This document shows positions 12,701 through 24,700 of a DNA stretch of 64,000 nt, piece by piece (the stretch's first letter is position 1; each line of letters opens with the position of its first letter). The DNA is from Lycium barbarum (taxonomy: Eukaryota > Streptophyta > Magnoliopsida > Solanales > Solanaceae). Below the pieces are notes generated by a model. That model was not told where the DNA came from. It searched no databases and saw nothing but the letters and a program-made list of their open reading frames with translations. The DNA is taken from the NCBI RefSeq assembly GCF_019175385.1, contig NC_083348.1, positions 2,061,001-2,125,000 on the forward strand, given 5' to 3'. The position numbers and the translations under genes are program-made.

Positions 12701-15700
12701 GCTGGAAAAGTATGCCCTAGGCTGGCAGATTTAGTGCTTGCCTTAGCTGGCTAGTGGCCCACGAGCAGAAAGGTGGGCGGATGGTCTCCCACTCTTGTCT
12801 TGCAAGCTGGCCTCCCATGGCCCACGAGCAGAAATGTGTGCGGCTGGCCTCCCACTCCTGTCTTGCAAGCTGGCCTCCCATTATTGTGCAGACATTTGAG
12901 CGGCTGGTCTCCCACTCTTGTCTAGCAAGTTGGCGTACCACTCTTGTGGGCCCTTTGGCATGCTGATTTTGACTAGCGCCTGGCGCTAGTTGCGGGCTGT
13001 CTGGTAGGAATGGTGGTGGGACGGCACACTCTCCCTCAACTGTTTTGGCGACGACCGCGGCGCCACATAACTGCAAAAACTCATGGACCTTGTCCTTGAA
13101 TTGCCACAAGTCTTCGTACGCTTCCCATGTTGCCTCCTCTGGTGGTTGTCCCTTCCAATGGACAAGAAATTGAGCCTTCGAGTTGCCCCAACCTTTGCCT
13201 CGGACCAGTTGATGATCGATGATTGCCTCGATTTCTTTGTCCTTTGCGGCAGGAGTCTCAAAGATCCTAGTACGGCTGGCTTGAGCCCGACCCTCATCTT
13301 CCTTGTCTTCAAAGTATGGTTTTAACTGACTCGCATGGAAGACGGGGTATATTCTCAGATGATGAGGCATGTCCAACCGATAAGAAATCTTGCCCACCTT
13401 GGCAATGATTTCAAAGGGACCCTCGTATCGTCGAATCAAACTCTGATTCAGGCTCCTTAATGACTTGAACTGCCTTGGATTGAGCTTGACCATGACTTTG
13501 TCGCCAATTCTGTAATTTGTCAGACGACGTTTGCGATCAGCGAACTTCTTCATTTTCCGAGCAGCTTTGTCAAGATATGACCTCGCCATATCAATTTGTT
13601 CTTCCCAGGCCTTGGCCATATGATACGCCCTTGGGTTCCGCAATTCAGCTCGAACAGGCAGTGATTGCGGTGTGTTGGGCTGCTGCCCAGTAGCCAACTC
13701 AAATGGGCTCCTACCTGTCGCCTCGCTCCGTTGCAGGTTGTATGAAAATTGGGCAGTGTCAAGCAACTTGGCCCAATCTTTCTGATTGGCACTAACAAAG
13801 TGTCGCAAATATAACTCCAGTAGCGCGTTGACTCTTTCCGTTTGGCCGTCAGTTTGTGGGTGAAAACTGGTCGAGAAATGCAACTCAGACCCCAGCAAAC
13901 TGAATAGCTCCTTCCAAAACGCCCCTGTGAATCGTGGATCGCGGTCACTTATGATATGCCTCGGCACACCCCAATGTTTGACGACGTCCCTTAAGAACAA
14001 CCGTGCAGCTTCCTTGGCTTTGCAACTAGCCGTGGTGGGGCTGAAAGTTGCTTACTTTGAGAACCGATCAACCACCACCATAATTGTGCCAAAGCCCTCA
14101 GAATTGGGCAGGCAAGTGATAAAATCCATGGTGACGCTGTCCCATGGTCTCTCAGCTACAGGCAGTGGCTCAAGTAGGCCTCCAGGTGCCTTGTTCTCTA
14201 CCTTGTCTTCTTGGCACACAAGACATGTGCGGACATAGACCTCAATGCCATCTCTCATGCGTGGCCAGTAATATGATGATTCTAGCAACGCCATGGTTCG
14301 TTTCTGCCCTGGATGGCCTGCCCAGGCCGTGTCATGCCCCTCTTTGATCAGGGTACGCCTAAGATTACCCCATCTTGGCACATAAATGCGCCTGCCTGTG
14401 GTGCAGAGAATACCGTCATCTACCCAAAATTTCTTTGTCTTGCCTTGACTGGCCAAGACAAGAAGTTGCTGTGCCACTGGATCGTGCTGCATGCCCTGCT
14501 TGATGGCATCAATAATATCACTGCTAGCTGTGCTGACCATAGCTGCCAGCACCGCTTTGCGACTTAACGCGTCGGCCACGACATTGGCCTTCCCCGGCTT
14601 GTACTCCAAGGTGTAGTCAAATTCTGCCAGAAAATCTTGCCACCGAGCTTGTTTGGGTGACAGTTTCTTCTGGGACTGGAAATAACTTGTCGCCACGTTA
14701 TCCGTTTTGACAATAAAGTGTGCCCCCAGCAAGTAATGACGCAGGTCCTTAGATAGTGGACTACGGCCGTCATCTCCGTCTCTTGGACAGTGTATCTCCG
14801 CTCCGCATCGTTCAACTTTCGGCTTTCAAAGGCTATGGGGTGGCCCTCTTGCATAAGGACACCGCCAATGGCAAAGTTTGATGCATCAGTGTGGACTTCA
14901 AACACCTTGGTGAAGTCAGGTAGAGCCAAGACAGGCTCCTTCACAATTGCTCCTTGGAGGCCCTCAAATGCCTCTTGACATAAGGATGTCCATTTCCACT
15001 CACGACTTTTCTTCAACAAGTCGGTAAGTGGTGCTGCAATGGCGGAATATCCAAGAATGAACCGCCTGTAATAGTTGGCAAGGCCAAGAAAGGATCGAAG
15101 CTCAGTTACTTTCGTTGGGACCTCCCAATCTTGAATAGCGCTGATTTTGTCGCTATCCATCCGGATTTCTCCTTGGCTGATTGTATGCCCAAGGAATTGC
15201 ACTTGGGGCTGGGCAAAAGTGCACTTCTCCTGCTTGACGCACAGGTCGTTCTCCCTTAACACTTGGAAAACCTTGTGGAGATGCTCTATGTGCTCCTCCA
15301 AACTGTTGCTATATACCACGATGTCGTCGAGGTAAATCACAACAAACTGATCCAAAAATGGGTGGAAACGTTTGTTCATCAGCGTGCAGAAAGTAGCAGG
15401 GGCATTGGTCAAGCCGAATGGCATGACTAACCACTCAAACGCCCCATATCGAGTCACACAAGCAGTCTTCGACTCGTCGCCCTCGGCAATGCGCACTTGA
15501 TAGTATCCCTTCCTTAGATCCATCTTGGTGAACACCTTGGCTTGTCCTAACCGATCAAACAAATCGGCAATTAAGGGAATGGGGTACTTGTTTTTCACTG
15601 TGACCTTGTTAAGGGCACGATAATCAATGCATAGCCTCAGCGTTCCTTCTTTCTTCTTTTGGAACAAAACAGGTGCTCCAAATGGTGCTTTAGATGGGCG

Positions 15701-18700
15701 GATGTGCCCGGCTTCAAGCAACTCCTTAAGCTGCTTCCTTAGCTCCTCTAGCTCGGGTGGTGCCATGCGATAAGGGGACATGGCTGGTGGCTTGGCTCCT
15801 GGAACCAACTCGATCTGGTGGTCTACCTCCCTACGCGGGGGTAACCGCTTGGGTAACTCATCGGGCATTACGTCCCTGTTCTCCTCAAGGATTTGTTGCA
15901 CGCATAGGGGTATTGCTTCCCCTTTCTTGGAACTGCTTCCATTCTCGGCTGCTACAAGAGTTGCAAGAAAGGTAGGTTCCCCTTTCTTAAACCCTTTCAC
16001 CAACTGCATGGCTGACAAGCGCCCGCCCGCTTGATGCACACGAACTAACGGCACGTCGCAAGAACAGTTTGGGTCTCTAATCAAAAGTTGATTGAGACGC
16101 GCCGAAATGAATGCGTTGATCTCATACCAAAAGTCTAGACCCAATACGATGTCAAAAACATCCATCGGGGCAACGATGAAATCTGTGAACCCTTGCCAAT
16201 CACCTAGGACGAGATGGACTTTAGGGGAAAATCCATTTACGTATGTGGGAAGGCAGTTGACTGTCTTTAGCAGCGAGTCACTGGAAACATAGGAAAGGCT
16301 CAGTTCCTTTGCCTTCTCCTCTATAATGAAATTATGCGTCGCACCCGTGTCCACCATGATGCGGACTGGTTTGCCTTTTAATGTCGCCTCCACGAACAGT
16401 GACTCCCTTGGCCTGACTTGAGGTGGTTTGGCCGTGATGGCAGCAAGCGTCGTATGATTGAACAAGCCTGCCACCTTAGCCCTTGCTTGCTCTGCAGCCT
16501 CCGTCTTTGCACCTTGTTCACCGGTTTGAGCCCCGGTTTGCGCACATGCTTGGTTGTTGGCAGCAAGCATTGCGCCTAGCTTGCCTAATGAAGGGCAATT
16601 TCTGTAAAAGATGGCCTGATTGTCCACACAAATAACAGCCATCGTTTGGGGCGAAGTTCTTCTTCTTTTCTTCGTAGTTCTTACGAAAATTGGAATTGGA
16701 ACCTCGGTTGTGATCCCGATCTCCTCTGGAATCACGACCCTTGTGGGGGACAAATCTGTTTTTGTCCCCGTTGCCTTGATCAACCTTGGCAGCAACTTGC
16801 TTCCCTCGGTTATCTTTCGCCTTGGTATTGTCGGTGCGAAAATCATTCAAAGACTCCGCCACCACAATGGCTCCGTCAAGATCTTCAACTTGACGCCTTT
16901 GTAATTCTTGTTTGGCCCAGTTTTGAAGGCCATCCAAGAAATAGAACAACAAATCGTCGTTGCTCATGCTCGGGATTTGAAGAGTGAGTTTTGTGAATTC
17001 CTTCACGTACTCGCGGATGGATGACGTTTGCTTGAGCTCCCTCAACTTTCGACGGGCCTCGTGCACAACATTTAGGGGGTAAAACTGCCGCTTTAACTCC
17101 CTTTTGAACTGTTCCCAATTCTCGATGGAACACGTTCCTTTCTCCATTTCCGCCTTCTTTCTCCGCCACCACAACGCGGCTGTTTCGCTCAAATACATGG
17201 CTGCTGTCCGGACACGAATAGCTTCGTCATTAATGTTGACGTGCTCGAAGTATGCGTCCATTTGCCAAATGAAGTCTTCCACATCTTGAGCGTTCCTTTC
17301 ACCCTTGAAATTTCTGGGTTTAGGAACCTCTATGCGGGTTTCCCGAATGTGGACTGGACCAACACCGTTTGTGAGCTGGGCCGCTTCCAGTTGCGTTTCC
17401 AAAGTCTCTACCTTTGCTTGCAAACTGGCCAGCGCCTCCATGAGCCTGAGCTCAAGGTCGGTCAGCGCCTCCTTGTGCTCGTTGCTCTCTGTCTTATGTT
17501 CGTTTTGGACTTGCTCTAATCCATCAAGAGCAATTGATTCAAGAGAATTTAAATTCCCTTGTAAGGTGTCAAACCGCTGGTTCAAGGTGAATAGACCAGC
17601 CTCTGCGTGGATGATTTTCTCCACCAGTGTGTTCGACACCGAACTTTCACTCGCCTCACCCATGGTATGTGGCTGAAAGGTCAGCCCTTCGGATGTAACA
17701 GCGGGTAGCCCTCTGACTTGGCTTTTGTCCCGTTGTTTCTTCGGTTTAGTCGCCCTCTTGGTAGGGGACTTGTCTCCACCGTGGTGCTCGTCGTAAACAA
17801 CTTCTTCGTTGTTGTTAGCCATGATTGAACTCGCTCTGATACCACTTGTCACGGGCCTAAAATCTAAGGCGTCGTGGGGCAGCTTTGATGGTCTTAACTA
17901 CCGCTCAAGGCTTCAGCCCAACTCTCCGTCACTGGCGGAAGGCAGTGAATAACTCTCAGGCAAAACACACACAAGAAACAGAAAGTAAGACAAACACGGT
18001 TTTGGAAGGCAAGTGCCCTTTTTGATATATCTCCTGAATGTATCTTTACAAGTATACAAGGTGAATTGAATGAATGATTCTGCCTTCAACGCTTACACGT
18101 TTTATAGCTGGAAAAGTATGCCCTAGGCTGGCAGATTTAGTGCTTGCCTTAGCTGGCTAGTGGCCCACGAGCAGAAAGGTGGGCGGCTGGTCTCCCACTC
18201 TTGTCTTGCAAGCTGGCCTCCCATGGCCCACGAGCAGAAATGTGTGCGACTGGCCTCCCACTCCTGTCTTGCAAGCTGGCCTCCCATTATTGTGCAGACA
18301 TTTGAGCGGCTGGTCTCCCACTCTTGTCTAGCAAGTTGGCGTACCACTCTTGTGGGCCCTTTGGCATGCTGATTTTGACTAGCGCCTGGCGCTAGTTGCG
18401 GGTTGGACATGCCTCATCATCTGAGAATATACCCCGTCTTCCATGCGAGTCAGTTAAAACCATACTTTGAAGACAAGGAAGATGAGGGTAGGGCTCAAGC
18501 CAGCCGCACTAGGATCTTTGAGACTCCTGCCGCAAAGGACAAAGAAATCGAGGCAATCATCGATCATCAACTGGTCCGAGGCAAAGGTTGGGGCAACTCG
18601 ATGGCTCAATTTCTTGTCCATTGGAAGGGACAACCACCAGAGGAGGCAACATGGGAAGCGTACGAAGACTTGTGGCAATTCAAGGACAAGGTCCATGAGT

Positions 18701-21700
18701 TTTTGCAGTTATGTGGCGCCGCGGTCGTCGCCAAAACAGTTGAGGGAGAGTGTGCCGTCCCGCCACCGTTCCTACCAGACAGCCCGCAACTAGCGCCAGG
18801 CGCTAGTCAAAATCAGCATGCCAAAGGGCCCACAAGAGTGGTACGCCAACTTGCTAGACAAGAGTGGGAGACCAGCCGCTCAAATGTCTGCACAATAATG
18901 GGAGGCCAGCTTGCAAGACAGGAGTGGGAGGCCAGTCGCACACATTTCTGCTCGTGGGCCATGGGAGGCCAGCTTGCAAGACAAGAGTGGGAGACCAGCC
19001 GCCCACCTTTCTGCTCGTGGGCCACTAGCCAGCTAAGGCAAGCACTAAATCTGCCAGCCTAGGGCATACTTTTCCAGCTATAAAACGTGTAAGCGTTGAA
19101 GGCAGAATCATTCATTCAATTCACCTTGTATACTTGTAAAGATACATTCAGGAGATATATCAAAAAGGGCACTTGCCTCCCAAAACCGTGTTTCTCTTAC
19201 TTTCTGTTTCTTGTGTGTGTTTTGCCAGAGAGTTATTCACTGCCTTCCGCCAGTGACGGAGAGTTGGGCTGAAGCCTTGAGCGGTAGTTAAGACCATCAA
19301 AGCTGCCCCACGACGCCTTAGATTTTAGGCCCGTGACAAGTGGTATCAGAGCGAGTTACAATCATGGCTAACAACGAAGAAGCTGTTTACGACGAGCACC
19401 ACGGTGGAGACAAGTCCCCTACCAAGAGGGCGACTAAACCGAAGAAACAACAGGACAAAAGCCAAGTCAGAGGGCTACCCGCTGTTACATCCGAAGGGCT
19501 GACCTTTCAGCCACATACCATGGGTGAGGCGAGTGAAAGTTCGGTGTCGAACACACTGGTGGAGAAAATCATCCACGCAGAGGCTGGTCTATTCACCTTG
19601 AACCAGCGGTTTGACACCTTACAAGGGAATTTAAATTCTCTTGAATCAATTGCTCTTGATGGATTAGAGCAAGTCCAAAACGAACATAAGACAGAGAGCA
19701 ACGAGCACAAGGAGGCGCTGACCGGCCTTGAGCTCAGGCTCATGGAGGCGCTGGCCAGTTTGCAAGCAAAGGTAGAGACTTTGGAAACGCAACTGGAAGC
19801 GGCCCAGCTCACAAACGGTGCTGGTCCAGTCCACATTCGGGAAACCCGCATAGAGGTTCCTAAACCCAGAAATTTCAAGGGTGAAAGGAACGCTCAAGAT
19901 GTGGAAGACTTCATTTGGCAAATGGACGCATACTTCGAGCACGTCAACATTAATGACGAAGCTATTCGTGTCCGGACAACAGCCATGTATTTGAGCGAAA
20001 CAGCCGCGTTGTGGTGGCGGAGAAAGAAGGCGGACATGGAGAAAGGAACGTGTTCCATCGAGAATTGGGAACAGTTCAAAAGGGAGTTAAAGCGGCAGTT
20101 TTACCCCCTAAATGTTGTGCACGAGGCCCGTCGAAAGTTGAGGGAGCTCAAGCAAACGTCATCCATCCGCGAGTACGTGAAGGAATTCACAAAACTCACT
20201 CTTCAAATCCCGAGCATGAGCAACGACGATTTGTTGTTCTATTTCTTGGATGGCCTTCAAAACTGGGCCAAACAAGAATTACAAAGGCGTCAAGTTGAAG
20301 AACTTGACGGAGCCATTGTGGTGGCGGAGTCTTTGAATGATTTTCGCACCGACAATACCAAGGCGAAAGATAACCGAGGGAAGCAAGTTGCTGCCAAGGT
20401 TGATCAAGGCAACGGGGACAAAAACAGATTTGTCCCCCACAAGGGTCGTGATTCCAGAGGAGATCGGGATCACAACCGAGGTTCCAATTCCAATTTTCGT
20501 AAGAACTACGAAGAAAAGAAGAAGAACTTCGCCCCAAACGATGGCTGTTATTTGTGTGGACAATCAGGCCATCTTTTACAGAAATTGCCCTTCATTAGGC
20601 AAGCTAGGCGCAATGCTTGCTGCCAACAACCAAGCATGTGCGCAAACCGGGGCTCAAACCGGTGAACAAGGTGCAAAGACGGAGGCTGCAGAGCAAGCAA
20701 GGGCTAAGGTGGCAGGCTTGTTCAATCATACGACGCTTGCTGCCATCACGGCCAAACCACCTCAAGTCAGGCCAAGGGAGTCACTGTTCGTGGAGGCGAC
20801 ATTAAAAGGCAAACCAGTCCGCATCATGGTGGACACGGGTGCGACGCATAATTTCATTATAGAGGAGAAGGCAAAGGAACTGAGCCTTTCCTATGTTTCC
20901 AGTGACTCGCTGCTAAAGACAGTCAACTGCCTTCCCACATACGTAAATGGATTTTCCCCTAAAGTCCATCTCGTCCTAGGTGATTGGCAAGGGTTCACAG
21001 ATTTCATCGTTGCCCCGATGGATGTTTTTGACATCGTATTGGGTCTAGACTTTTGGTATGAGATCAACGCATTCATTTCGCCGCGTCTCAATCAACTTTT
21101 GATTAGAGACCCAAACTGTTCTTGCGACGTGCCGTTAGTTCGTGTGCATCAAGCGGGCGTGCGCTTGTCAGCCATGCAGTTGGTGAAAGGGTTTAAGAAA
21201 GGGGAACCTACCTTTCTTGCAACTCTTGTAGCAGCCGAGAATGGAAGCAGTTCCAAGGAAGGGGAAGCAATACCCCTATGCGTGCAACAAGTCCTTGAGG
21301 AGAACAGGGACGTAATGCCCGATGAGTTACCCAAGCGGTTACCCCCGCGTAGGGAGGTAGACCACCAGATCGAGTTGGTTCCAGGAGCCAAGCCACCAGC
21401 CATGTCCCCTTATCGCATGGCACCACCCGAGCTAGAGGAGCTAAGGAAGCAGCTTAAGGAGTTGCTTGAAGCCGGGCACATCCGCCCATCTAAAGCACCA
21501 TTTGGAGCACCTGTTTTGTTCCAAAAGAAGAAAGAAGGAACGCTGAGGCTATGCATTGATTATCGTGCCCTTAACAAGGTCACAGTGAAAAACAAGTACC
21601 CCATTCCCTTAATTGCCGATTTGTTTGATCGGTTAGGACAAGCCAAGGTGTTCACCAAGATGGATCTAAGGAAGGGATACTATCAAGTGCGCATTGCCGA

Positions 21701-24700
21701 GGGCGACGAGTCGAAGACTGCTTGTGTGACTCGATATGGGGCGTTTGAGTGGTTAGTCATGCCATTCGGCTTGACCAATGCCCCTGCTACTTTCTGCACG
21801 CTGATGAACAAACGTTTCCACCCATTTTTGGATCAGTTTGTTGTGATTTACCTCGACGACATCGTGGTATATAGCAACAGTTTGGAGGAGCACATAGAGC
21901 ATCTCCACAAGGTTTTCCAAGTGTTAAGGGAGAACGACCTGTGCGTCAAGCAGGAGAAGTGCACTTTTGCCCAGCCCCAAGTGCAATTCCTTGGGCATAC
22001 AATCAGCCAAGGAGAAATCCGGATGGATAGCGACAAAATCAGCGCTATTCAAGATTGGGAGGTCCCAACGAAAGTAACTGAGCTTCGATCCTTTCTTGGC
22101 CTTGCCAACTATTACAGGCGGTTCATTCTTGGATATTCCGCCATTGCAGCACCACTTACCGACTTGTTGAAGAAAAGTCGTGAGTGGAAATGGACATCCT
22201 TATGTCAAGAGGCATTTGAGGGCCTCCAAGGAGCAATTGTGAAGGAGCCTGTCTTGGCTCTACCTGACTTCACCAAGGTGTTTGAAGTCCACACTGATGC
22301 ATCAAACTTTGCCATTGGCGGTGTCCTTATGCAAGAGGGCCACCCCATAGCCTTTGAAAGCCGAAAGTTGAACGATGCGGAGCGGAGATACACTGTCCAA
22401 GAGACGGAGATGACGGCCGTAGTCCACTATCTAAGGACCTGCGTCATTACTTGCTGGGGGCACACTTTATTGTCAAAACGGATAACGTGGCGACAAGTTA
22501 TTTCCAGTCCCAGAAGAAACTGTCACCCAAACAAGCTCGGTGGCAAGATTTTCTGGCAGAATTTGACTACACCTTGGAGTACAAGCCGGGGAAGGCCAAT
22601 GTCGTGGCCGACGCGTTAAGTCGCAAAGCGGTGCTGGCAGCTATGGTCAGCACAGCTAGCAGTGATATTATTGATGCCATCAAGCAGGGCATGCAGCACG
22701 ATCCAGTGGCACAGCAACTTCTTGTCTTGGCCAGTCAAGGCAAGACAAAGAAATTTTGGGTAGATGACGGTATTCTCTGCACCACAGGCAGGCGCATTTA
22801 TGTGCCAAGATGGGGTAATCTTAGGCGTACCCTGATCAAAGAGGGGCATGACACGGCCTGGGCAGGCCATCCAGGGCAGAAACGAACCATGGCGTTGCTA
22901 GAATCATCATATTACTGGCCACGCATGAGAGATGGCATTGAGGTCTATGTCCGCACATGTCTTGTGTGCCAAGAAGACAAGGTAGAGAACAAGGCACCTG
23001 GAGGCCTACTTGAGCCACTGCCTGTAGCTGAGAGACCATGGGACAGCGTCACCATGGATTTTATCACTTGCCTGCCCAATTCTGAGGGCTTTGGCACAAT
23101 TATGGTGGTGGTTGATCGGTTCTCAAAGTAAGCAACTTTCAGCCCCACCACGGCTAGTTGCAAAGCCAAGGAAGCTGCACGGTTGTTCTTAAGGGACGTC
23201 GTCAAACATTGGGGTGTGCCGAGGCATATCATAAGTGACCGCGATCCACGATTCACAGGGGCGTTTTGGAAGGAGCTATTCAGTTTGCTGGGGTCTGAGT
23301 TGCATTTCTCGACCAGTTTTCACCCACAAACTGACGGCCAAACGGAAAGAGTCAACGCGCTACTGGAGTTATATTTGCGACACTTTGTTAGTGCCAATCA
23401 GAAAGATTGGGCCAAGTTGCTTGACACTGCCCAATTTTCATACAACCTGCAACGGAGCGAGGCGACAGGTAGGAGCCCATTTGAGTTGGCTACTGGGCAG
23501 CAGCCCAACACACCGCAATCACTGCCTGTTCGAGCTGAATTGCGGAACCCAGGGGTGTATCATATGGCCAAGGCCTGGGAAGAACAAATTGATATGGCGA
23601 GGTCATATCTTGACAAAGCTGCTCGGAAAATGAAGAAGTTCGCTGATCGCAAACGTCATCTGATAAATTACAGAATTGGCGACAAAGTCATGGTCAAGCT
23701 CAATCCGAGGCAGTTCAAGTCATTAAGGAGCCTGAATCAAAGTTTGATTCGACGATACAAGGGTCCCTTTGAAATCATTGCCAAGGTGGGCAAGATTTCT
23801 TATCGGTTGGACATGCCTCATCATCTGAGAATATACCCCGTCTTCTATGCGAGTCAGTTAAAACCATACTTTGAAGACAAGGAAGATGAGGGTCGGGCTC
23901 AAGCCAGCCGTACTAGGATCTTTGAGACTCCTGCCGCAAAGGACAAAGCAATCGAGGCAATCATTGATCATCAACTGGTCCGAGGCAAAGGTTGGGGCAA
24001 CTCGAAGGCTCAATTTCTTGTCCATTGGAAGGTACAATCACCAGAGGAGGCAACATGGGAAGCGTACGAAGACTTGTGGCAATTCAAGGACAAGGTCCAT
24101 GAGTTTTTGCAGTTATGTGGCGCCGCGGTCGTCGCCAAAACAGTTGAGGGAGAGTGTGCCGTCCCGCCGCCGTTCGTACCAGATAGCTCGCAACTAGCGC
24201 CAGGCGCTAGTCAAAATCAGCATGCCAAAGGGCCCACAAGAGTGGTACGCCAACTTGCTAGACAAGAGTGGGAGACACGTTATATATTCATTTAGATCTA
24301 GGGTGCATTAAATAACATGACTGAAGAAGTACCTTATCCCTAAGAAAACGTGAGTAACAAAGTAAAGAGAAGTGAGACATCCTTTTTTATTATAAGGAAA
24401 CTAAATGTCCAGGTTGAGGTTCGAACCCCAAACCTCAATGACACAAATGACATGCTTGACCAGTGATTCAGGAGGCCCTCTTTTAAGAGAAGTGAAACAT
24501 CTATCTGAGTAAGAAATGAAAAAGAAAATTGCATAAGTTTCCTAGAGTATGTTGAGTTTTCCTTAGGTCATTTGGTTGAGACGAGAACACATTGCGCTTT
24601 AAACTCTGGATGTGATCAATTGCTCTGCGAAAACCGGAAAATGGTAAAAACAGAAAATTGCAGGATGTGCTCAAGCAAATCAGATATCTGGTTTGTGCTC

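Larger units (their letters stand above)
12442..18402 (-). mobile_element. Chromovirus copy A (Ty3-gypsy), minus strand, defective
   Basis: Read on the minus strand: 5' LTR 18402-17847 (its outer 30-odd bp missing), primer-binding site complementary to initiator-Met tRNA (TGGTATCAGAGC, 17844-17833), gag, protease, RT, RNase H, integrase, chromodomain, polypurine tract GTTGAGGGAGAG, and 3' LTR 13028-12442 (TGTGCCG to GTGACA, 587 bp). The two LTRs differ at about ten positions by eye. The chromodomain and domain order indicate a chromovirus, probably of the Galadriel lineage (inference). It is the left arm of a large inverted repeat with copy B. Confidence 0.92.
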
